From a bacterium (lineage in GTDB: Bacteria > Bacillota > Clostridia > Lachnospirales > Lachnospiraceae), in assembly GCA_023664305.1 (NCBI GenBank), contig JAMPFT010000025.1:1-43970 (forward strand): a stretch of DNA of 43,970 nt, read 5' to 3'. This document shows positions 33,886-41,115 of this stretch, piece by piece. Numbering within the stretch: the stretch's first letter is position 1; every line of letters begins with the position of its first letter. Position numbers and translations under genes: made by a program. The notes under the pieces were generated by a model, which made no database searches, had not been told where the DNA came from, and saw only the letters and a program-made list of their open reading frames with translations.

Positions 33886-33969
33886 GATTTTTTTATTCTA
33901 TAGGAAACTTCGTCGCAGCAAGGGAAGAATGCGAAGCATTCTTCGAAGCGTCCGATAGGACGCTTTTTT
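33886..33969 (+). repeat. Dispersed element copy B with hairpin-terminator
   Basis: It begins with GATTTTTTTATTCTATAGG and AAACTTC, shared with copy A at 21106. It then holds AGAATGC/GCATTCT around GAA, and GCGTCC/GGACGC followed by TTTTTT (33964-33969), a proper plus-strand terminator. No plus-strand gene is nearby: both flanking genes are on the minus strand. Confidence 0.65.
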
Positions 33970-34028
33970 GTCGGCTGATTGTGCAGCGAAGATTACCGTT
34001 TACAGGGCTGAGATTTTTGCCCGGTCAG

Positions 34029-35609
34029 TCAGTCGTCCAGGTAGCCGATCAGCGTCTGCGCTGTCTCAAAGACGGTTTTGTCGAAGCGCTCCACCGCGGT
34101 CACCACCAGCACGTCCGCTTCTCTGATATCCTGTTTTATCTTTGCCTTTTCGTCCCTGTGGGCGACACAGATCTCCTCAAAATCCTTTTCCAGATAGGGG
34201 AGCATGGCGACGCGGAAGGAGTCGCCCAAAAGCACAAGCTTCTGGCTGTTGCCGCAGTCGGACCGGGCGCGGTAGATTCCCGTGGCGCAGAGAATACTTT
34301 GCTCTCCCTCGGATTGCAGAATCTGCACCTCGGGCCGGTAGTCGATGGCGTAATCGTGGTCTTCCGGGTAATTGGCCGGGTCAAGTCCGCCTGTGCCGAT
34401 CAGGCCGGTGGGGGCTCCTTCGGTCTGGATAATGCTCCAGTCCTCAAAAGCCGTGACGGGCATTCCCAGCGCCTGATACAGCGCCTGAGCACCCAGAAAA
34501 CCGCCTGCATTATTCCAGTGGGAGTCGTACTGATAATAGGTGTCATAGCATATTTTCCCGGCTTTCAGCTCCTTTAGCGGATAGAGAAAGTCTATGTCCG
34601 AATGCTCCGTGATATAGGCGGCCAGCAGTTCATCCCGCTTTGGCGTGGCCTTAATCTGATAAGTGGGCATATATTCGGAGTAGACCTCTTCCTTGTTGGG
34701 AAGAATCATAAAGCAGAGCCGGATTCCCTTGCTGTCGCAAACGTCCTGAAGCTGCTGCAGAACCGCCAGATAATCGGCCATTTCCTGTTCTGTGAGGATG
34801 TTTGTCCCACGGTAATAGGAGAGAGTGGCGTTGCCCCGGTAAAAAAGCCAGTTATATCTTCCAAGGATGGTATAATCACCTGCCTGCTTTGCGGGGAAAT
34901 GGGAATCGTCAACAGGCTTTTCCACAAAGCTGTCGCGCCAGGTTTTTCCGCAGACCGTGCAGGTGTAAGACGTATAGCCGTAATTTAAGTAAGTCGGTTC
35001 GACTGTCGTTGCCTCGGCGTCATGTCCCGTCGCGGGCAGCGTCTGCGTGTAGGTATCCTGACAGTCCTCGCAGCGATAGGTGACGCTGCCCTCCTCCGTG
35101 CAGGAGGGAGGGGTCTGTTCTGTCACAAGATAATGATGCGCTTCCTCTGCGGGCGGGGTTCCGGAAGAGGTGTCGGCGGGGGAGTCGGAAGGGTCGTCAG
35201 ACGGGCTGCTCCCCTCTGACGGCTTAAGAGAGGGATCCCGGGCGGTTTCGGCCGACGGGGAAGGAACCTCTTCAGGCACACGGTGCGGCTCATACAGCCA
35301 CGCGATCAGCGCAGGCTCGATATTGTTTTGATAAACGGTTTCCAGCTTTCCGGAAAATCTTTGGTTCCATCGGATCAGGATACTCCTGAAAGGCGCGCGG
35401 TCGTTGTAATAGGCTTCCAGCTGCCCGGTATACGCATTCAGACTGAAGCTTTCCGGGAAGGCGGCTTTTTCCCTGTTTTCCCCCAGGTCGTAGTCCAGCG
35501 ATTCCGCCGCCGCGGGGCTGCACAGCCGCAAAACGCCCCAGGCGAGGGACGGCAGAATCAGAATCGCCAGAAAAGCCGTTATCATGATGTATTGTAGTTT
35601 TTTCTTCAT
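34029..35609 (-). CDS. AlgX/AlgJ-like SGNH acetyltransferase-type protein
   Basis: A 526-residue extracytoplasmic protein anchored by a hydrophobic N-terminus (residues 8-28). A Ser/Pro/Asp-rich linker (about 112-156) leads to two Cys-pair modules (Cys170, Cys180/Cys183; Cys217/Cys220) of the C..G..Y.C..C kind seen in clostridial surface proteins. The C-terminal half is SGNH-hydrolase-like: Asp362-Ser-His364 (YDSHW) and Ser464 in LLGDSF form the expected triad. With the MBOAT gene 18 nt upstream it makes the usual two-part system for O-acetylation of an exported polysaccharide. The acceptor glycan is unknown. Confidence 0.85.
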   Translation of the reverse strand: MKKKLQYIMITAFLAILILPSLAWGVLRLCSPAAAESLDYDLGENREKAAFPESFSLNAYTGQLEAYYNDRAPFRSILIRWNQRFSGKLETVYQNNIEPALIAWLYEPHRVPEEVPSPSAETARDPSLKPSEGSSPSDDPSDSPADTSSGTPPAEEAHHYLVTEQTPPSCTEEGSVTYRCEDCQDTYTQTLPATGHDAEATTVEPTYLNYGYTSYTCTVCGKTWRDSFVEKPVDDSHFPAKQAGDYTILGRYNWLFYRGNATLSYYRGTNILTEQEMADYLAVLQQLQDVCDSKGIRLCFMILPNKEEVYSEYMPTYQIKATPKRDELLAAYITEHSDIDFLYPLKELKAGKICYDTYYQYDSHWNNAGGFLGAQALYQALGMPVTAFEDWSIIQTEGAPTGLIGTGGLDPANYPEDHDYAIDYRPEVQILQSEGEQSILCATGIYRARSDCGNSQKLVLLGDSFRVAMLPYLEKDFEEICVAHRDEKAKIKQDIREADVLVVTAVERFDKTVFETAQTLIGYLDD

Positions 35610-35627
35610 TCCGGTTCCCCCAACGAA

Positions 35628-37028
35628 TTAAAACTGGAAATAAATAAACGGGTTATAAGTGCCGCTGACGATAAGAATAATGGAATAGGCAAGCAGCGCC
35701 AGCTGTAAGACGGAATCCGCCGCCAATATCACAATATTGTCCTTCACCCTTTCCCAAAGGCCTTTGCACATCCGCTGAAGAAAGCCGCAGCAGAGAACCG
35801 CCGTCACAAGCGCCAGAAGCACTCTCATGGACAGGAAGGAAAGGATATCGTATTCGGAAGCGCTGAACCGAAACAGCTGCCGGATAAATTCTACCGCCGT
35901 GGCGAGGCTGTCCGAGCGGAAGAAGACCCAGCCTGTCATCACGGCAAAAACGGTGTAGATCCAATTCAGCGGCTTAAAGGGATTTTTGTCCAGCAGTCTG
36001 CCCAGAAACAGTCTTTCCAACAGCATCAGCACCGCGTAGTACAGTCCCCATACCCAGAAGGTAAAGTTGGCTCCGTGCCAGATGCCTGTCAGCAGAAATA
36101 CAAGAAAAAGATTCCGACAGGTAAGGAAGAGAGTCCCGCGGCTCCCGCCCAGAGGGATATAGACGTATTCGCGGAACCAGGCGGACAGGGAAATATGCCA
36201 TCTGCGCCAGAACTCCCGGACGGACAGGGAGGTATAAGGATAGTTGAAGTTTTCCTGAAACCGGAAGCCCAGCATCCTGCCGATACCGATCGCCATGTCC
36301 GAGTAACCTGAGAAATCAAAATAGATCTGAAGCGTGTAGGCGATCATGCCCAGCCATGCTACAGGCGCGCCGAGCTGCGCGGTTTCCAGTTCCCATATCT
36401 GATCCGCCACCTCCGCCAGAGTGTTTGCAAGAATTACCTTTTTTGCCATACCGTAGCAGAATCTTTTCTGCCCGGAAAAAAAGAGCGACAGGGATTCCCG
36501 CCGGCTTTTCAGCTGTTCGGCGACGTCTCCGTACTGCACGATGGGACCGGCAATCAGCTGCGGGAAGAGAGAGACATACAGCGCAAAGTCGGACAGATTG
36601 TTCTGAACGGGTACTTTCCCGCGGTAAACGTCAAAAACGTAGGACATCGCCTGAAAGGTAAAAAAGGAAATCCCGATGGGCAGCGCTACTTCCCACAGCC
36701 CCAGCATATTAAAATACTTGAAATAAAAAAGGAGCCCCAGGTTGACCGCTACGGTCAGCCCCAGGAAAACCTTCTGCCGGGAAGGACGGCCGGACAGCCG
36801 GGCCACCGTGTACCCGCCGGCAAAGTTGAGCGCAACGGAAAACAGCATAAGAAAAAGGTAGCTTATGCTGCCCCATGCGTAGAAGACCATGCTGGCGATG
36901 AGGAGAAACAGGTTCTTGACACGGAACCGGGTTTCTTCCTTTTGAAACCGGACGCAGGATAAAATAAAATTGACCGTCAGTACGGCGGGCAGAAATATCC
37001 ATATAAACAAAACCGAGCTGAAAAGCAT
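35628..37028 (-). CDS. MBOAT family O-acyltransferase
   Basis: A 466-residue polytopic membrane protein of the AlgI/DltB group. It moves acetyl groups across the membrane to a partner enzyme. The conserved His318 is in GIWHGANFTFWVWG, and the LSVREFWRRWHISLSAWFREYVYIPLGG motif is diagnostic. The ATG at 37028 is used, with AGGAG upstream; an open frame to 37256 passes through the promoter and is rejected. The AlgX-like gene follows after 18 nt, implying one operon. Confidence 0.94.
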   Translation of the reverse strand: MLFSSVLFIWIFLPAVLTVNFILSCVRFQKEETRFRVKNLFLLIASMVFYAWGSISYLFLMLFSVALNFAGGYTVARLSGRPSRQKVFLGLTVAVNLGLLFYFKYFNMLGLWEVALPIGISFFTFQAMSYVFDVYRGKVPVQNNLSDFALYVSLFPQLIAGPIVQYGDVAEQLKSRRESLSLFFSGQKRFCYGMAKKVILANTLAEVADQIWELETAQLGAPVAWLGMIAYTLQIYFDFSGYSDMAIGIGRMLGFRFQENFNYPYTSLSVREFWRRWHISLSAWFREYVYIPLGGSRGTLFLTCRNLFLVFLLTGIWHGANFTFWVWGLYYAVLMLLERLFLGRLLDKNPFKPLNWIYTVFAVMTGWVFFRSDSLATAVEFIRQLFRFSASEYDILSFLSMRVLLALVTAVLCCGFLQRMCKGLWERVKDNIVILAADSVLQLALLAYSIILIVSGTYNPFIYFQF

Positions 37029-37067
37029 GGGGACCACTCCTGAGTTTCCTTGTGATTTGAACGACTC

Positions 37068-37096
37068 ATTATAGCATACCGTTGCGGAAAGTACAA
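37068..37096 (-). promoter_or_regulatory. Promoter of the MBOAT-AlgX operon
   Basis: Minus-strand -35 TTGTAC (37091-37096) and consensus -10 TATAAT (37068-37073) with an extended TGC; spacer 17 bp. Confidence 0.8.
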
Positions 37097-37125
37097 GAGA
37101 CCGAAAAAAAGCGGCGAAAAAAGTG

Positions 37126-37154
37126 TTGACGGAAGCCCGGCGCTGTGTTATAGT
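37126..37154 (+). promoter_or_regulatory. Promoter of rpmG-secE-nusG
   Basis: TTGACG (37126-37131) and TATAGT (37149-37154), 17-bp spacer. It is divergent from the MBOAT promoter. Confidence 0.8.
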
Positions 37155-37218
37155 AATGAAACGAGATAAGATTTCAGGTCTTTTTTTTATGCTTAAAAAA
37201 CGAGTGGAGGTAGCCGAC

Positions 37219-37368
37219 ATGCGTACAAAGATCACCTTAGCTTGTACTGAGTGCAAGCAGCGTAACTACAATACTACCAAGGATAAGAAGACTCATCCGG
37301 ACAGAATGGAAACCAAAAAGTATTGTAGATTTTGTAAGACACATACGTTGCACAAAGAAACAAAGTAA
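37219..37368 (+). CDS. rpmG: 50S ribosomal protein L33
   Basis: A 49-residue ribosomal protein of the zinc-binding (C+) type, with Cys pairs CTEC (9-12) and CRFC (36-39). The start is the ATG at 37219 after GTGGAGG. It heads the secE-nusG transcription unit, a common clostridial arrangement. The gap to secE holds a GTTTC-TTCG-GAAAC tetraloop hairpin near 37391-37404 but no tRNA gene. Confidence 0.96.
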   Translation: MRTKITLACTECKQRNYNTTKDKKTHPDRMETKKYCRFCKTHTLHKETK

Positions 37369-37473
37369 TGTTTCCCGGGTAACAGAGAGACGTTTCTTCG
37401 GAAACAGGACGAGGGTTCCCGGCTGAGAGCGCAGGCCGGAACCGACCGGAAGGTTAATATTGGAGGGCAGAAA

Positions 37474-37683
37474 ATGGCGGATTCCGCGGAAAAAAAGAAG
37501 CAGAAGCGCCCCGGGTTTTTTAAGGGGGTAAAAGCCGAATTTAAGAAAATTGTCTGGCCGGACAGGCGGCAGACTCTGAAGCAGTCAATTGCCGTTGTGG
37601 CAATCTCGATTGTTGTGGGAGTTATCATTGCAATCATTGATTATGTTGCGGGACAGGGTGTACACTTCTTAACATCAATTTAG
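37474..37683 (+). CDS. secE: Preprotein translocase subunit SecE
   Basis: A 69-residue single-span membrane protein of the SecYEG channel. A basic N-terminus, the conserved FKKIVWPDRRQTLKQS amphipathic helix and one transmembrane helix (about residues 39-60) are visible. GGAGG precedes the ATG. nusG follows after 15 nt. Confidence 0.96.
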   Translation: MADSAEKKKQKRPGFFKGVKAEFKKIVWPDRRQTLKQSIAVVAISIVVGVIIAIIDYVAGQGVHFLTSI

Positions 37684-37698
37684 AGCGAGGGTGATTGT

Positions 37699-38217
37699 AT
37701 GGCAGAGGCGAAATGGTATGTGGTTCATACCTACTCGGGATATGAAAACAAGGTCAAAGCCAATATTGAAAAGACGATAGAGAACAACAAAAACCTTGCG
37801 GAGCAGATTCTGGAAGTGAGAGTTCCCCTGGAGGACGTTGTGGAGCTGAAGAACGGTGTGAAGAAGACTGTTCAGCGGAAGATGTTTCCGGGTTATGTCC
37901 TTGTCAATATGGAGATGAATGACGATACATGGTATGTCGTCCGGAATACCCGCGGCGTTACAGGCTTTGTCGGGCCGGGAAGCAAGCCCGTTCCTCTCAC
38001 GGAGGCGGAGATGAAGCCTTTGGGCATTAAGACCGAAAATGTTTCCATCGACTTTGTGGAAGGAGACAGCATTGCGGTCGTGGCGGGCGTCTGGAAGGAT
38101 ACCGTGGGCGTGGTTCAGAAGCTTGACTACGGCAAACAGACGGCGACGATTAACGTAGAGCTGTTTGGAAGAGAGACTCCCGTAGAGATCAGCTTTGCGG
38201 AGGTCAGAAAGCTTTAA
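37699..38217 (+). CDS. nusG: Transcription termination/antitermination protein NusG
   Basis: A 172-residue RNA-polymerase-binding factor. The N-terminal NGN domain begins AKWYVVHTYSGYENKVKANIE, and MFPGYVLVNMEM is the usual core. The C-terminal KOW domain contains DSIAVVAGVWKDTVGVV. Length is typical. It lies between secE and rplK. Confidence 0.97.
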   Translation: MAEAKWYVVHTYSGYENKVKANIEKTIENNKNLAEQILEVRVPLEDVVELKNGVKKTVQRKMFPGYVLVNMEMNDDTWYVVRNTRGVTGFVGPGSKPVPLTEAEMKPLGIKTENVSIDFVEGDSIAVVAGVWKDTVGVVQKLDYGKQTATINVELFGRETPVEISFAEVRKL

Positions 38218-38373
38218 CTGATATTTGCAGCCATGGGCTGTCAGATATATGGGGCGCAAGCCCCGGCAAACAAAGTGGGAGCAGGAGCGACGATGCGTTT
38301 TCCTGCGCCGAGATGCCGCCGAATTTGTTTTTCGGGTTAAGAGGCGGCTTACCACAATATAGGAGGTGCCAAA
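38218..38373 (+). promoter_or_regulatory. Structured nusG-rplK intergenic leader
   Basis: Hairpins seen: CAGCC/GGCTG, GGGGC-GCAA-GCCCC near 38252-38265, and GCCGCC/GGCGGC enclosing about 22 nt near 38310-38350. There is no obvious promoter or T-run. It may be a ribosomal-protein autoregulatory site; this is inference only. Confidence 0.35.
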
Positions 38374-38799
38374 ATGGCAAAGAAAGTAACAGGCTACATC
38401 AAATTACAGATTCCTGCCGGCAAAGCCACACCGGCTCCGCCCGTCGGCCCCGCGTTGGGTCAGCATGGCGTGAACATCGTTGAATTTACGAAACAGTTCA
38501 ACGCCAGAACGGCAGACAAGGGAGATGTAATCATTCCCGTTGTGATCACTGTATATGCAGACAGATCCTTCAGTTTCATTACCAAGACTCCCCCCGCGGC
38601 GGTACTGCTCAAGAAAGCGTGCAACATCAAATCCGGTTCCGGAGTGCCGAACAAGACGAAGGTAGCGTCCATCTCCAGGGCAAAGCTTCAGGAAATCGCC
38701 GAGATGAAGATGCCGGATCTGAACGCGGCAAGCCTTGAGGCCGCTATGAGCATGATTGCCGGTACGGCCCGCAGCATGGGAATTACCGTAGAAGACTGA
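38374..38799 (+). CDS. rplK: 50S ribosomal protein L11
   Basis: A 141-residue ribosomal protein of the GTPase-associated centre. [27 protein letters not shown] is the conserved N-terminus with the thiopeptide-contact prolines; the C-terminal domain binds 23S rRNA. AGGAGG precedes the ATG. Confidence 0.98.
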   Translation: MAKKVTGYIKLQIPAGKATPAPPVGPALGQHGVNIVEFTKQFNARTADKGDVIIPVVITVYADRSFSFITKTPPAAVLLKKACNIKSGSGVPNKTKVASISRAKLQEIAEMKMPDLNAASLEAAMSMIAGTARSMGITVED

Positions 38800-38810
38800 C
38801 AAAAATAACA

Positions 38811-38850
38811 GACATTGGGAGACAACGGAAGTTGTCGCTGGAACCTGGGA
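38811..38850 (+). promoter_or_regulatory. Hairpin before rplA, possible L1-binding site
   Basis: GACAAC (38821-38826), loop GGAA, GTTGTC (38831-38836), flanked by TTGGGA and GCTGGAACC. Similar stem-loops in the rplK-rplA gap of Firmicutes are proposed L1 autoregulatory sites; here this is an inference from position and form. Confidence 0.35.
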
Positions 38851-38859
38851 GGTAAGATA

Positions 38860-39549
38860 ATGAAGCATGGTAAGAAATATGCCGAGATTGCAAAGCTTGT
38901 AGACCGCGCGGCGGTTTATGAGCCCGCTGACGCAATCGCGCTGGTAAAGAAAACAGCAATCGCAAAATTTGATGAGACCGTTGAAGTACACATCAGAACA
39001 GGCTGTGACGGACGTCACGCGGAACAGCAGATCCGCGGAGCGGTAGTGCTGCCCAACGGAACAGGTAAGACCGTAAGAGTCCTGGTATTTGCAAAGGGAG
39101 ATAAGTTAAATGAGGCCGAGGCTGCAGGGGCCGATTATGTGGGCGGCGAGGAGCTGATCCCCAGAATCCAGCATGACGGATGGCTCGATTTTGATGTTGT
39201 TGTGGCGACCCCCGACATGATGGGCGTCGTAGGACGTCTCGGCAGAATTTTGGGACCGAAGGGTCTCATGCCCAACCCCAAGGCGGGTACTGTTACGATG
39301 GACGTCACCAAAGCGGTAAACGATATCAAGGCAGGTAAGATCGAGTACAGACTGGATAAGACAAACATCGTGCATGTGCCGATCGGAAAGGCTTCCTTTA
39401 CGGATGAGGCGCTGCAGGAGAATTTCAACGCGCTGATGGACGCTATCGTAAAGGCAAGGCCCAGCGCATTGAAGGGACAGTATCTCAAGAGCATCACACT
39501 GGCCTGCACCATGGGCCCCGGCGTAAAGGTAAGCGTCGCGAAGTACTAA
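38860..39549 (+). CDS. rplA: 50S ribosomal protein L1
   Basis: A 229-residue protein of the L1 stalk. [16 protein letters not shown] is the usual start, and [21 protein letters not shown] is diagnostic. The ATG at 38860 has GGGAGG upstream; the in-frame ATG at 38815 is rejected. Followed by a new promoter for rplJ. Confidence 0.98.
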   Translation: MKHGKKYAEIAKLVDRAAVYEPADAIALVKKTAIAKFDETVEVHIRTGCDGRHAEQQIRGAVVLPNGTGKTVRVLVFAKGDKLNEAEAAGADYVGGEELIPRIQHDGWLDFDVVVATPDMMGVVGRLGRILGPKGLMPNPKAGTVTMDVTKAVNDIKAGKIEYRLDKTNIVHVPIGKASFTDEALQENFNALMDAIVKARPSALKGQYLKSITLACTMGPGVKVSVAKY

Positions 39550-39566
39550 AATCTGTAAATAGGGGG

Positions 39567-39596
39567 TTGACACGGGTCGGCCCCTTATGATATGCT
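39567..39596 (+). promoter_or_regulatory. Promoter of rplJL
   Basis: TTGACA (39567-39572) and TATGCT (39591-39596), spacer 18 bp, upstream of the L10 leader. Confidence 0.75.
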
Positions 39597-39600
39597 TTAC

Positions 39601-39853
39601 CGGCAGGAAACCGAACGGCTGTAATGCGGCAGACGGTTTCGTGCAAAGCGCGTCAGGCTCAAGCGCCTGTCGCAAAACGGCCGCAAGGCCGATGCCGAAG
39701 ACAGCAGGTCCGGGAGCGTTTCGGATATTTCAAGGGCAGCCACGCTGCGCGAAAGAAATGTGTGAATTGGCTCGGGGTAAGTGAAAACGCCTGCCGAGGA
39801 AAGAGTTTTTACCGAGACTTTTTACCCTCCTGTCTTCAGGAGGGTTTTCTTTT
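39601..39853 (+). promoter_or_regulatory. L10 ribosomal protein leader
   Basis: Contains the conserved L10(L12)4-binding features: GACAGCAGGT near 39699-39709 and the downstream partner CGCCTGCCGAGG near 39788-39799, as in Firmicutes L10 leaders. It is followed by an attenuator hairpin. Known role: L10 binding represses rplJL. Confidence 0.85.
39824..39853 (+). terminator. Attenuator of the L10 leader
   Basis: ACCCTCCTG (39824-39832) pairs with CAGGAGGGT (39837-39845), loop 4 nt, followed by TTTTCTTTT. Confidence 0.85.
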
Positions 39854-39910
39854 GAAAACTCCTTTCGGCGGGGGAGAGATCCCCATAAAATTCTATAAGG
39901 AGGTAAAAAA

Positions 39911-40462
39911 ATGGCTAAGGTTGAATTAAAACAACCCATCGTAGAAGAGATTTCCGCCCATATCAAGGATGCTCAGTCCGTTGTCCTGGTCGATTACCGC
40001 GGACTTACCGTTGAGCAGGACACTCAGCTTCGCAGGAATCTGCGTGAGGCGGGAATTGTCTACAAGGTGTACAAGAACACCTTCATGAACCGTGCGTTCA
40101 AGGATACCGCATACGAAGGCCTGACCAAGTATCTGGAAGGACCCAGCGCGGTGGCTATCTCTACGGACGATGCGACGGCTCCCGCAAGAGTGCTGTCCGA
40201 GTTCGCAAAGAAGGCTGACAAGCTGGAGATCAAGGCCGGCGTTGTGGAAGGCACTGTGTACGACGCGGCGGGAATGGCTTCCATCGCAAGCATCCCTTCC
40301 AGAGAGGTACTTATTTCCAGGCTGCTCGGCAGTTTGCAGAGTCCTATCACCAATTTCGCGCGCGTCATGAACCAGCTGGCGGAAAAAGGCGGAGCTTCCG
40401 CATGCGAAGCGCCTGCGGCCGCTGAAGAAGCCGCGGCGGAAACGCCTGCACAGGCCGAGTAA
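39911..40462 (+). CDS. rplJ: 50S ribosomal protein L10
   Basis: A 183-residue stalk base protein that anchors L7/L12 dimers. VVLVDYRGLTVEQDTQLRRNLREAG is the conserved rRNA-binding region. The C-terminus (residues 160-183) is an Ala/Glu-rich tail. AAGGAGG precedes the ATG; regulated by the leader upstream. Confidence 0.98.
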   Translation: MAKVELKQPIVEEISAHIKDAQSVVLVDYRGLTVEQDTQLRRNLREAGIVYKVYKNTFMNRAFKDTAYEGLTKYLEGPSAVAISTDDATAPARVLSEFAKKADKLEIKAGVVEGTVYDAAGMASIASIPSREVLISRLLGSLQSPITNFARVMNQLAEKGGASACEAPAAAEEAAAETPAQAE

Positions 40463-40504
40463 TTTTGAAACGATACAGAAAATTATAAAATGGAGGATAA
40501 TAAA

Positions 40505-40879
40505 ATGGCTAAATTAACAGCTCAGGAACTGATCGATGCGATCAAAGAGATGACCGTATTAGAGTTAAACGATCTTGTAAAGGCTTGTGAAGAGGAGTTC
40601 GGCGTATCTGCAGCGGCAGGCGTCGTGGTTGCGGCGGCAGGTCCCGCAGCTGCACCGGAAGAGGAGAAGACCGAGTTTGATGTAGAGCTGACCGAGATCG
40701 GCGCCGAGAAGGTTAAGGTTATCAAGGTGGTTCGCGAGGTAACCGGCCTCGGCCTGAAGGAAGCGAAGGACGTTGTTGACGGAGCTCCCAAGGTAGTGAA
40801 GGAAGGCGTTTCCAAGGAAGAGGCTGAAGAGCTTAAGAAGAAGCTGGAAGAGGTCGGCGCAAAGGTAACGCTGAAGTAA
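40505..40879 (+). CDS. rplL: 50S ribosomal protein L7/L12
   Basis: A 124-residue stalk protein. The N-terminal dimerisation helix, Ala-rich hinge (about residues 35-55) and C-terminal domain ([29 protein letters not shown]) are all normal. The ATG at 40505 follows GGAGG; an in-frame ATG at 40490 overlaps that site and is rejected. Confidence 0.98.
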   Translation: MAKLTAQELIDAIKEMTVLELNDLVKACEEEFGVSAAAGVVVAAAGPAAAPEEEKTEFDVELTEIGAEKVKVIKVVREVTGLGLKEAKDVVDGAPKVVKEGVSKEEAEELKKKLEEVGAKVTLK

Positions 40880-40916
40880 TTTCATCAGCGGATTCCATCC
40901 GTTGACAGCAGGCCGG

Positions 40917-40999
40917 GTCAACACGGTTGACTTCCGGTTTGCAGACGGCAGAAAAGGTAAGTTACGGTTCCCATGTACGCATGCGGGACCGTTCTTATT
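40917..40999 (+). terminator. Hairpins after rplL, possible weak terminator
   Basis: A perfect GTCAAC-ACG-GTTGAC hairpin is near 40917-40931. A larger stem, ACGGTTCCCATG (40964-40975) with CATGCGGGACCGT (to 40992), is followed by TTCTTATTT. Probably partial termination or processing between rplL and rpoB. Confidence 0.45.
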
Positions 41000-41013
41000 T
41001 GCAAAAAAACCGC

Positions 41014-41042
41014 TTGACCCCTTGACGGGTTTGTGTTATTAT
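41014..41042 (+). promoter_or_regulatory. Promoter of rpoB
   Basis: TTGACC (41014-41019) and TATTAT (41037-41042), spacer 17 bp, about 75 nt before the rpoB start. Confidence 0.75.
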
Positions 41043-41115
41043 GGATGGTGCATTATTGTGCTGTGCTATGCCTTTTTTGCGTGCAAATTGCACAAATCAG
41101 AAAGAACGGGGTGAA

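Noticed and set aside
37369-37473. tRNA gene in the rpmG-secE gap, as in some bacteria
   Set aside because: No cloverleaf, T-loop consensus or CCA-adjacent acceptor stem; only a small UUCG hairpin.
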